From Halomonas campaniensis (lineage in GTDB: Bacteria > Pseudomonadota > Gammaproteobacteria > Pseudomonadales > Halomonadaceae), in contig NZ_JACHZF010000016.1 of assembly GCF_014193375.1 (NCBI RefSeq), positions 47,225 to 111,224 on the forward strand: a stretch of DNA of 64,000 bases. The letters run 5' to 3'. The notes under the pieces are model-generated. The model was not told where the DNA came from. It worked only from the letters and a program-made list of their open reading frames with translations, and searched no databases. Shown piece after piece: positions 53,744 through 61,542 of the stretch (position 1 is the stretch's first letter; each line of letters opens with the position of its first letter). Made by a program: the position numbers and the translations under genes.

Positions 53744-56700
53744 ATGCCCGCCCTCGACGATTCCGCCCTGCAGCCCGGCTTCATGGTAATCCACGGCAAC
53801 CGCCTGGAGGCCCTGCGCGGCCTGGCGGTGGAGTGGATGCGCCGCCATCCGCTGGGGCCGCTGGAGAACGAGACGATCCTGGTGCAGAGCAACGGCATCA
53901 GCCAGTGGCTGAAGCTGGCCCTGGCCGCCGACGAATCCCGGGGCGGCGCCGGGATCGCCGCGGCGCTCGACGTCACCCTGCCGGCGAGGTTCCTGTGGCA
54001 GGCCTACCGCAGCGTGCTGGGGGAGGAGCAGGTGCCGCCGGTCTCCCCCTTCGACAAGCCGCGGCTGGTGTGGCGGCTGATGCGCCTGCTGCCCGCCCTG
54101 CTCGACGCCCCCGTGTTCGCCCCCCTGGCACGCTTCCTGGAAGGTGACGACGACCTGCGCAAGCGCCACCAGCTGGCCGAGCGCCTGGCCGACCTCTTCG
54201 ACCAGTACCAGGTCTACCGCGCCGACTGGCTCACCGCCTGGGCGGCGGGCGAGGACGTGCTGATCACCGCCCGGGGCGAGGCCCGGCCGCTGGCCGAGGA
54301 GCAGCGCTGGCAAGCCGAGCTGTGGCGGGCGCTGCGCGACGACATCGCCCGGGCCCACGGCGACGCGGGGCTGGCCTCCAGCCGCGCGGCGGTGCACGAG
54401 CGGTTCCTCGAGGCGTGCCGGGAGCTCGATGCCACGAGCCGCCCGCCCGGGCTGCCGCGCCGGGTGATCGTCTTCGGCATCTCCTCGCTGCCGGCCCAGA
54501 CCCTGGAGGCGCTGGCCGCCATGGCGCGGGTCAGCCAGGTGCTGCTCTGCGTGCACAACCCCTGCCGCCACTACTGGGCGGACATCATCGAGCACAAGGA
54601 CCTCCTTCGAGCAGAAAGAAAGCGCCAGCGGCGCCGCCCCGGCATGCCGGCGGACCTCGCCGAGACCGAGCTGCACCTCCACGCCCAGCCGCTGCTGGCC
54701 GCCTGGGGCAAGCAGGGCCGCGACTACCTGCGCCTGCTGGACGAGTTCGACGAGCAGCAGGCCTACCGCGGCCTCTTCGAAGGCGAGGCGCTGCGCATCG
54801 ACCTCTTCGACTCGCCGCTGGACGGCGCGGATGGCCCTGAAGAGAAAGGCCCTGAAGAGAAAAACGCCACGCCCAGCCTGCTGCGCCAGCTGCAGGACGA
54901 TATCCTCGAGCTGCGTCCGCTGGCCGAGAGCCGCGCCACCTGGCCCGCGGTGGACCCGACCCGCGACCGCTCGCTGCGCTTCCAGGTCGCCCACAGCGCC
55001 CTGCGCGAGGTGGAGATCCTCCACGACCAGCTGCTGGCCGCCTTCAGCGAGGACCCGACCCTGAGGCCCCGGGACATCCTGGTGATGGTGCCCGACGTGG
55101 ACCAGTATGCCGCCGCGGTGCAGGCGGTGTTCGGCCGCCTCGACGCCGACGACCCACGCCATATCCCCTTCACCCTCTCCGACCAGGCCAGCCGCCACCG
55201 CCTGCCGCTGCTGATCGCGCTGGAGTCGCTGCTGCGCCTGCCGGAACTGCGCCTCTCGGTGAGCGACCTGCTCGACCTGCTGGAGGTGCCGGCGGTGCGC
55301 GCACGCTTCGCCGTCCCGGAGAGCGGCCTGCCCACCCTGCGCCGCTGGATCGAGGGCGCCGGCATCCGCTGGGGGCTCGACGCCCGCCAGCGCCAGAGCC
55401 TCGACCTGCCGGGCGGCATGGCCGCCAACACCTGGGCCTTCGGCCTGCGCCGGCTGCTGCTGGGCTATGCGGTGGGCAACGCTGCCGACGGCCCCTGGCA
55501 GGGGGTGGAGCCCTATGACGACATCGGCGGGCTGGAGGCGGCGCTGGCCGGCCCCCTGGTCAGCCTGATCGACACCCTGGAGGCCCAGTGGCAGACCCTC
55601 GCCGAGCCCTGCGACGTGGCCACCTGGGGGGAGCGCCTGCGCGAGCTGCTGGCGGCCTGCTTCCTGGCCGACTCCGACCAGGACCTGATGGCGCTGACCC
55701 GGCTCGAGCAGGCGCTGGACGCCTGGCAGGAGAGCGCCGAGGAGGCCGGGCTCAGCGAGCCCCTGCCGCTCTCGGTGGTGCGCGAGCACTGGCTCGCCCA
55801 GGTGGACGAGGCGAGCCTCTCCCAGCGCTTCCTGGCCGGGGCGGTGAACATCGCCACCCTGATGCCGATGCGCGCCATCCCCTTCCGCCATGTCTGCCTG
55901 CTGGGCATGAACGATGCCGACTACCCGCGTGTCCAGCGCCCCCTGGACATCGACCTGATGGCCCAGGACTACCGCCCCGGCGACCGCTCCCGCCGGGAGG
56001 ACGACCGCTACCTCTTCCTGGAGGCGCTGCTCTCGGCCCGCGACCGGCTGAGCATCAGCTGGGTGGGCCGCAGCATCGTCGACAATAGCGAGCAGCCCCC
56101 CTCGGTGCTGCTCGGCCAGCTGCGCGACCACCTGGCCCGGGGCTGGCGGCTTGCCGATCACGAGGAAGACGACGGCGGCAAGGCGCTGCTCGCGGCGCTG
56201 ACCACCGAGCACCCGCTGCAGCCGTTCAGCGTCGACTACTTCCGCGAAGGATCCCACCTGGCCACCTATGCCCACGAGTGGCGCGAGCTGCACCGCCCCG
56301 AGGCCGAGCCCGCGCCGGACCCGGCGGCGGAGCCACCGATGGCCCCCTTCCGGCAGGAGAGCCCGCTGACCCTGGCCCAGCTGGGCGCCTTCCTCAAGGC
56401 CCCGGTGCAGGCCTTCACCACCACCCGGCTCAAGGTCCATCTGGAAACGGAGGCCATGGAGCGGCTCGACCACGAGCCCTTCACCCTGGATGGCCTCGAC
56501 CATTGGCAGCTGCAGCATGCGCTGATCGAGGCGAGCCGCGAAGCGGTGGAGGCCGGCGAGCCCCATGAGCCCGCCATGCTGGCCACCCTGGAGCGCCTCG
56601 AGCGCCAGGGTCGCCTGGCCATGGGCGGCTTCGCCGAGCGCATGCGCGACTCCCTCATCGAGCCCATGGAGAGCCTCTTCGCCGACTACCGCCGGGTGCT

Positions 56701-57415
56701 CGACGAGTGGCCCCACGCCATGGAGGAGCCTCTCACCGTCTCGCTGGACCTTCGCGAGGCGCTGGGCGAAGGGGGGGAGGAGATACCTGGCGGCGGCCTG
56801 GCCCTGGAGGACTGGCTGGGCGAGCTGCGCGTCAACGACGCCATGGAGCGCTGCCGGGTGCTGCTGACCACCAGCAGCCTGGTCAACAAGGGGAAATACC
56901 ACTGGAAGCACTGGCTCGGCCCCTGGGTGGCCCACCTGGCCGGCCAGCTGGAGGGCCCCATGACCACCCGGCTGCTCTCCCGCGCCGGCGGCGGCACCCT
57001 GGCCCCGCTGCCCGCCGAGGAGGCCCGCGCGCGGCTGGCCGATATCGCCGCGGCCTGGCAGCACGGCATGGCCACTCCCCTGCCCCTGGCCCGGGACACC
57101 GCCTTCGCCTGGCTGGAGAAGGGCGGAAGCCCCGCTGCCATGGCCCGCTGCCTCGCCGGCACGGCAAGCGAAGAGGACGACAAGGCCTGGAAGGCCGCCA
57201 GCACCGTCTTCTACGGCAGCGGCTTCAACAACGACCACGGCGAGCGCGGCCGCGACCCCTACCTGCTGCGCCAGTGGCCGGAGCTCGATGACCTGGTCCA
57301 CTCGCCGGAGGGTGGCGGCTTCGCCGAGCTCGCCGAGCGGCTCTACGCCCCGCTGCTACGCGCGGTGAAGAAGCCGAAGGAGAAGCACGGCAAGGGCAAG
57401 GGAGGCCAGGCATGA
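53744..57415 (+). CDS. recC: RecBCD exonuclease V subunit RecC
   Basis: A 1223-residue RecC, the subunit that splits the DNA strands and recognises the Chi sequence. The N-terminal part (GFMVIHGNRLEALRGLAVEW) and the block RHVCLLGMNDADYPRVQRP are typical. Start 53744 is chosen because AAGGA lies 8 nt upstream; two earlier in-frame ATGs lack good sites. A tandem 15-bp duplication (54833-54862) encodes GPEEKGPEEK in a low-conservation loop. It overlaps recB by 4 nt, so the recC-recB-recD genes are coupled. Confidence 0.93.
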   Translation: MPALDDSALQPGFMVIHGNRLEALRGLAVEWMRRHPLGPLENETILVQSNGISQWLKLALAADESRGGAGIAAALDVTLPARFLWQAYRSVLGEEQVPPVSPFDKPRLVWRLMRLLPALLDAPVFAPLARFLEGDDDLRKRHQLAERLADLFDQYQVYRADWLTAWAAGEDVLITARGEARPLAEEQRWQAELWRALRDDIARAHGDAGLASSRAAVHERFLEACRELDATSRPPGLPRRVIVFGISSLPAQTLEALAAMARVSQVLLCVHNPCRHYWADIIEHKDLLRAERKRQRRRPGMPADLAETELHLHAQPLLAAWGKQGRDYLRLLDEFDEQQAYRGLFEGEALRIDLFDSPLDGADGPEEKGPEEKNATPSLLRQLQDDILELRPLAESRATWPAVDPTRDRSLRFQVAHSALREVEILHDQLLAAFSEDPTLRPRDILVMVPDVDQYAAAVQAVFGRLDADDPRHIPFTLSDQASRHRLPLLIALESLLRLPELRLSVSDLLDLLEVPAVRARFAVPESGLPTLRRWIEGAGIRWGLDARQRQSLDLPGGMAANTWAFGLRRLLLGYAVGNAADGPWQGVEPYDDIGGLEAALAGPLVSLIDTLEAQWQTLAEPCDVATWGERLRELLAACFLADSDQDLMALTRLEQALDAWQESAEEAGLSEPLPLSVVREHWLAQVDEASLSQRFLAGAVNIATLMPMRAIPFRHVCLLGMNDADYPRVQRPLDIDLMAQDYRPGDRSRREDDRYLFLEALLSARDRLSISWVGRSIVDNSEQPPSVLLGQLRDHLARGWRLADHEEDDGGKALLAALTTEHPLQPFSVDYFREGSHLATYAHEWRELHRPEAEPAPDPAAEPPMAPFRQESPLTLAQLGAFLKAPVQAFTTTRLKVHLETEAMERLDHEPFTLDGLDHWQLQHALIEASREAVEAGEPHEPAMLATLERLERQGRLAMGGFAERMRDSLIEPMESLFADYRRVLDEWPHAMEEPLTVSLDLREALGEGGEEIPGGGLALEDWLGELRVNDAMERCRVLLTTSSLVNKGKYHWKHWLGPWVAHLAGQLEGPMTTRLLSRAGGGTLAPLPAEEARARLADIAAAWQHGMATPLPLARDTAFAWLEKGGSPAAMARCLAGTASEEDDKAWKAASTVFYGSGFNNDHGERGRDPYLLRQWPELDDLVHSPEGGGFAELAERLYAPLLRAVKKPKEKHGKGKGGQA
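54833..54862 (+). repeat. recC: Tandem 15-bp duplication in recC
   Basis: GGCCCTGAAGAGAAA occurs twice in a row (54833-54847, 54848-54862), in frame, adding one GPEEK unit. It is probably replication slippage. Confidence 0.85.
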
Positions 57416-60400
57416 GCGCACAGGACCAGACAACGCCCCCTACCCTGGACCCGATCCGCCTGCCGCTCACCGGCAGCCGGCTGATCGAGGCCAGCGCCGG
57501 CACCGGCAAGACCTTCACCATCGCCCTGCTCTACGTGCGCCTGGTGCTGGGCCCCCGGGACGAGACCGACGCCGAGAGCTTCCCCCGCGCCCTCACCCCG
57601 CCGGAGATCCTGGTGGTGACCTTCACCAACGCCGCCACCCGGGAGCTGCGCGACCGCATCCGCGCCCGGCTGGTGGAGGCCGCCGAGGCGTTTCTGGCAT
57701 CAAAGAATGGAGACGGATCGTCGGCGGCAGGCCCCGGAGCGCCGGACCGTCGAGGAGGCGCTGTGAACCCTTCCCTGGGCGCTACCGACGCCATCCCTGG
57801 CGTAGGACCTCCTCTTCGGCCTGCCCCCGACTCTACCAGCTCAGGCGATGGACTCACGGGAGACCTCTTCGCCGAACCACCAGTGGATAACTCAGAGGCA
57901 GTGGACAAGTCGGGCGGCGATCCGCCGGGCGGCGACCCGCTGCTGGCCCTCCGCGACAGCTACCCCCGCGAGCGCTGGCCGGCCTGCGCCCGACGCCTGC
58001 AGCTCGCCGCCGAGTGGATGGACGAGGCCGCGGTCTCCACCATCCACTCCTGGTGCCACCGCATGCTGCGCGAGCACGCCTTCGAGAGCGGCAGCCTCTT
58101 CTCGCTCGAGATGAACCTCGACCAGTCGGAGCTGGAGCTGGAGGTGGCCCGGGACTACTGGCGCAGCTTCTACTACGCCCTGGACGCCGAGGCCCTGGCG
58201 GTGGTCACCCGCTACTGGGAGACCCCCGACGCCCTGGCTGAGGACGTCCGCCGCCTGCAGGGCGACGCCGAGCTGCTGCCCGACGCCCCGCCCCCCGCCG
58301 GGGCCCTGGCCACCCTGCAGGCCGAACGCACCCGGGTGCTCGCCGAGCTCAAGGCGCCCTGGCCCGCCTGGCTGGATGAGCTCACCGAACAACTGGAGAG
58401 CGCCGCCGCCGCCAAGGCCTTCGACCAGCGCAAGCTCAACAGCAGAAGCCGCATCGACTGGCTGGCGAAGCTGCGCGACTGGGCCCTTGACCCCGAGCTC
58501 GCCACCCCCGCGCTCACCGACGCCGCCTGGAAGCGCCTGACGCCCGAGGGCATGGCAGAGATCTGGAAGACGGGCGAGCCGCTGGACCACCCCGCCCTGC
58601 ACGCCCTGGCCGAGCTGCCGAGCCAACTCGAGGCCCTGCCCAGCGCCCACGCCGACCTGCTGGCTCACGCCGTGCGCTGGATGAGCGAACGGCGCGAGCG
58701 CGTGCAGCAGCGCCGCGCCGAGCTCGGCCCCGACGACCTGCTCGAGCGCCTCGACCGCGCCTTCGCCGGCCCCGCCGGCGGGGCGCTGGCCGAGCACGTG
58801 CGCCGCCAGTTCCCGGTGGCCCTGGTGGACGAGTTCCAGGACACCGACCCGGTGCAGTACCGGCTCTTCGACCACGTCTACCGCCTGGCCGAGGCCCCCG
58901 ACCCCGACAACCCCGGTGCCGTCCTGCTGATCGGCGACCCCAAGCAGGCGATCTACGCCTTCCGCGGCGCGGATATCCACACCTACCTGCAGGCGCGGCG
59001 CGACACCGCCGGGCGCCACGTCACGCTCGGCACCAACTTCCGCTCCTCCACCGCCATGGTGGAGGCGGTCAACCGGGTGTTCCGCTTCGCCGAGGCCCAC
59101 CCCGCCGGCCGCGGCGCCTTCCTGTTCCGACAAAAACGAGAGGGAACAGAGCGCTTGGATCAGTCGGCGAGCGAGATGAAGCACAAGGCGCACGGCGCAC
59201 AGGAAGCGAGACATAACGCGGGGTTAGGCGAGCTTACGAGCACCGCGCAACGCAGTGATTCGCTCGCGCAGCCAGTGAGCCAAGTGCTCGATAATCCGGT
59301 GCCTTTCTTGCCTGTGGCGGCGAAAGGGAGAAAGGACGCCCTCACCCGCGACGGCGCGCCGCTGCCGGCCATGACGCTCTGGCATTTAACGAGCGACGCG
59401 GTCGAGGGGTCCAGCGACGGAATGACCAAGGGCGCCTACTTCAAGGAGATGGCCGCGCGCTGCGCCACCGAGATGGCCACTCTCCTGCGCGAGGGCCAGG
59501 CCGGGCGCACCGGCTTCGGCGGACCGGACGAGCCCTTCAGGCCCCTCAAGCCGTCGGATCTCGCCGTGCTGGTCAACAACGGCAACGAGGCGAAGGCGAT
59601 CCGCGGCGCGCTGCTCGAGCGCGGCATCAAGAGCGTCTACCTCTCCGACAAGGAGGGGGTCTTCGAGACCCCGGCGGCCCTGGAACTGGAGGTGTGGCTG
59701 GCCGCCTGCGCCGAGCCCGACAGCGAGCGGCGCCTGCACGCCGCCCTGGCCATGCCGAGCCTGGGCATGGGCAATCACGACCTCGACGCCCTGCAGCACG
59801 ACGAGCTGGCCTGGGAGGCGCGCGTGCTGCAGTTCCGCGGCTACCACCGGCAGTGGCAGCGCCAGGGTGTGCTGCCCATGCTGCACCGGCTGCTGGCCGA
59901 CTTCGCCGTGCCCACCCGGCTGCTCAGGAGCGCGAGTGGCGAGCGACATCTCACCGATCTCTTGCATCTCGGCGAATTACTACAAGAGGCCAGCGCCGAG
60001 CTCGACGGCGAGCACGCCCTGCTGCGCCACCTGAGCGAGGCCAGCGCCCATCCGCCCCAGCAGGCCGATACGCACCGCCTGCGCCTGGAGAGCGATGCCG
60101 ACCTGGTGCAGGTGATCACCATCCACAAGTCCAAGGGGCTGGAGTACCCGCTGGTCTTCCTGCCCTTCATCTGCGCCTTCCGCGAGAAGAAGGCCACCGA
60201 CCTGCCGCTCACCTGGCACGACGAGGCGGGCCGCCGCCACCTCTCGCTGGAGCCCGATGAGACCGTGCTGGCCCGCGCCGACGACGAGCGCCTGGGCGAG
60301 GACCTGCGCAAGCTCTACGTGGCCCTGACCCGCGCCCGCCACGCCACCTGGCTGGGCATCGCCCCGCTCAAGGGGTTCGAGCGCAGCGCCATCGGCCAGG

Positions 60401-61542
60401 TGCTCACCGCCGGGGCACCGCTCTCGTCGCCCTCGACGGACGGCCTGCTCGAGGCCCTCTTCCCCCTCGCCCAGGGCATGGCGGAGACGGAGCTCCGGGT
60501 CGAGCCGGCGCCGGAACCCAGCGACCTCATGGTGCCCATGGAGGCGAACGGCGAGGCCCTGCGCGAGGCGCTGACCCCGGCCCGCCGCGCCCGGGAGCAC
60601 TGGTGGATCGCCAGCTACTCGGCGCTGCGGCTGGGGGGTGAAAGCATCGGTGGCGAGAGAATCGGCGGTGGGGAGGAAGAACCCGAGACGGCTCTGGAAG
60701 CCACCGCCCGGGAGATGCGCGACGAGCCCAGCGACCCGGCCAGCGTGCCGCTGCCGGTGAGTGATGCCTCGCTTCACCGCTTCCCCCGCGGCCCGGCAGC
60801 GGGCACCTTCCTGCACGGCCTGCTGGAGTGGGCCGGGGCCGAGGGCTTCGCCCGGCTGGCCGCCGAGCCCGAGCGCCTGAACGACACCCTGGCACGGCGC
60901 GCCAACCTGCGCGGCTGGCGTGAGCGCATCCCGGCGCTGCAGGCCTGGCTGCGCGGGCTGCTGGCCTGCGAGCTGCCGGTGCCGAACGCCCCCGAGGGGC
61001 CGGTGTCTCCGCTGCGCCTGGAGCGGTTGGAGAGCGCTCACTACCAGGTGGAGCTGGAGTTCTGGTTTTCTGCCCACCGGGTCGACACCACCCGCCTGGA
61101 CGCCCTCGTGAGCGCTCACACACTGGGTGGCACTTCACGCCCGGCGCTCGAGCGCGACCGGCTCAACGGCATGCTCAAGGGCTTCATCGACCTGGTGGTG
61201 GAGCACGAGGGACGCTTCTACGTACTGGACTGGAAGTCCAACCACCTGGGCCGCGACGACGAGGCCTACAGCGAGGCGGCCATGGCGAAGGCGGTGCGCG
61301 AGAAGCGCTACGACCTGCAGTACTGCCTCTACCTGCTGGCCCTGCACCGCCTGCTGAAGGCGCGGTTGCCCGGCTACGACATCGACCGCCACCTGGGCGG
61401 GGCGCTCTACGTCTTCCTGCGCGGCCAGCACGCCCCCTCCCGCGGCGTGCACCGCGAGCGCCCGCCCCGCGAACTGATCGAGGCGCTGGACGCCCTGTTC
61501 CGCGACGCCGAGGCCGCTACTACCCCGGAGGAGCAGCCATGA
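57412..61542 (+). CDS. recB: RecBCD helicase/nuclease subunit RecB (with in-frame palindromic insertions)
   Basis: A 1376-residue RecB, clearly longer than the usual about 1180. Walker A is EASAGTGKT (residues 26-34). The UvrD-type helicase and, at the C-terminus, the nuclease motif VLDWKSNHLG (D1273, K1275) are intact, so the protein is probably functional. Extra length comes in part from two segments unlike RecB in composition: residues about 103-140, made by a palindromic element at 57720-57831, and residues about 580-626, made by a second one at 59149-59289. Both keep the frame. It overlaps recC and recD by 4 nt. Confidence 0.93.
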   Translation: MSAQDQTTPPTLDPIRLPLTGSRLIEASAGTGKTFTIALLYVRLVLGPRDETDAESFPRALTPPEILVVTFTNAATRELRDRIRARLVEAAEAFLASKNGDGSSAAGPGAPDRRGGAVNPSLGATDAIPGVGPPLRPAPDSTSSGDGLTGDLFAEPPVDNSEAVDKSGGDPPGGDPLLALRDSYPRERWPACARRLQLAAEWMDEAAVSTIHSWCHRMLREHAFESGSLFSLEMNLDQSELELEVARDYWRSFYYALDAEALAVVTRYWETPDALAEDVRRLQGDAELLPDAPPPAGALATLQAERTRVLAELKAPWPAWLDELTEQLESAAAAKAFDQRKLNSRSRIDWLAKLRDWALDPELATPALTDAAWKRLTPEGMAEIWKTGEPLDHPALHALAELPSQLEALPSAHADLLAHAVRWMSERRERVQQRRAELGPDDLLERLDRAFAGPAGGALAEHVRRQFPVALVDEFQDTDPVQYRLFDHVYRLAEAPDPDNPGAVLLIGDPKQAIYAFRGADIHTYLQARRDTAGRHVTLGTNFRSSTAMVEAVNRVFRFAEAHPAGRGAFLFRQKREGTERLDQSASEMKHKAHGAQEARHNAGLGELTSTAQRSDSLAQPVSQVLDNPVPFLPVAAKGRKDALTRDGAPLPAMTLWHLTSDAVEGSSDGMTKGAYFKEMAARCATEMATLLREGQAGRTGFGGPDEPFRPLKPSDLAVLVNNGNEAKAIRGALLERGIKSVYLSDKEGVFETPAALELEVWLAACAEPDSERRLHAALAMPSLGMGNHDLDALQHDELAWEARVLQFRGYHRQWQRQGVLPMLHRLLADFAVPTRLLRSASGERHLTDLLHLGELLQEASAELDGEHALLRHLSEASAHPPQQADTHRLRLESDADLVQVITIHKSKGLEYPLVFLPFICAFREKKATDLPLTWHDEAGRRHLSLEPDETVLARADDERLGEDLRKLYVALTRARHATWLGIAPLKGFERSAIGQVLTAGAPLSSPSTDGLLEALFPLAQGMAETELRVEPAPEPSDLMVPMEANGEALREALTPARRAREHWWIASYSALRLGGESIGGERIGGGEEEPETALEATAREMRDEPSDPASVPLPVSDASLHRFPRGPAAGTFLHGLLEWAGAEGFARLAAEPERLNDTLARRANLRGWRERIPALQAWLRGLLACELPVPNAPEGPVSPLRLERLESAHYQVELEFWFSAHRVDTTRLDALVSAHTLGGTSRPALERDRLNGMLKGFIDLVVEHEGRFYVLDWKSNHLGRDDEAYSEAAMAKAVREKRYDLQYCLYLLALHRLLKARLPGYDIDRHLGGALYVFLRGQHAPSRGVHRERPPRELIEALDALFRDAEAATTPEEQP
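57720..57831 (+). repeat. Palindromic repeat element inside recB (element 1)
   Basis: Ends GTCGGCGGCAGGCC (57720-57733) and GGCCTGCCCCCGAC (57818-57831) are inverted repeats with one mismatch in 14. Inside are further complementary parts: CCGTCGAGGAGG with CCTCCTCTTCGG, a CCGG-AGCG-CCGG hairpin and an ACGCCA-TCCC-TGGCGT hairpin. The whole folds as a branched structure of about 112 nt. It is read in frame as Gly/Pro/Ala-rich residues 103-140. It looks like a halophile-type intergenic palindromic repeat that landed in a coding region. Confidence 0.7.
59149..59289 (+). repeat. Palindromic repeat element inside recB (element 2)
   Basis: Ends GAGCGCTTGG (59149-59158) and CCAAGTGCTC (59280-59289) are inverted repeats with one mismatch in 10; an inner pair, GCGAGCGA (59167-59174) / TCGCTCGC (59260-59267), is perfect. 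The segment is visibly less GC-rich than the rest of recB and encodes a Ser/Gln/Ala-rich stretch (residues about 580-626) just before the native DNPVPFLPVAA part. It is open in the recB frame throughout. Confidence 0.6.

Noticed and set aside
53672..57301. Long open frame antisense to recC
   Set aside because: Same GC-bias effect; low-complexity translation, and recC is well supported.
57720..57831. Frameshift or pseudogene in recB at the odd segment
   Set aside because: The frame continues unbroken and helicase and nuclease motifs on both sides are intact, so an in-frame insertion fits better.
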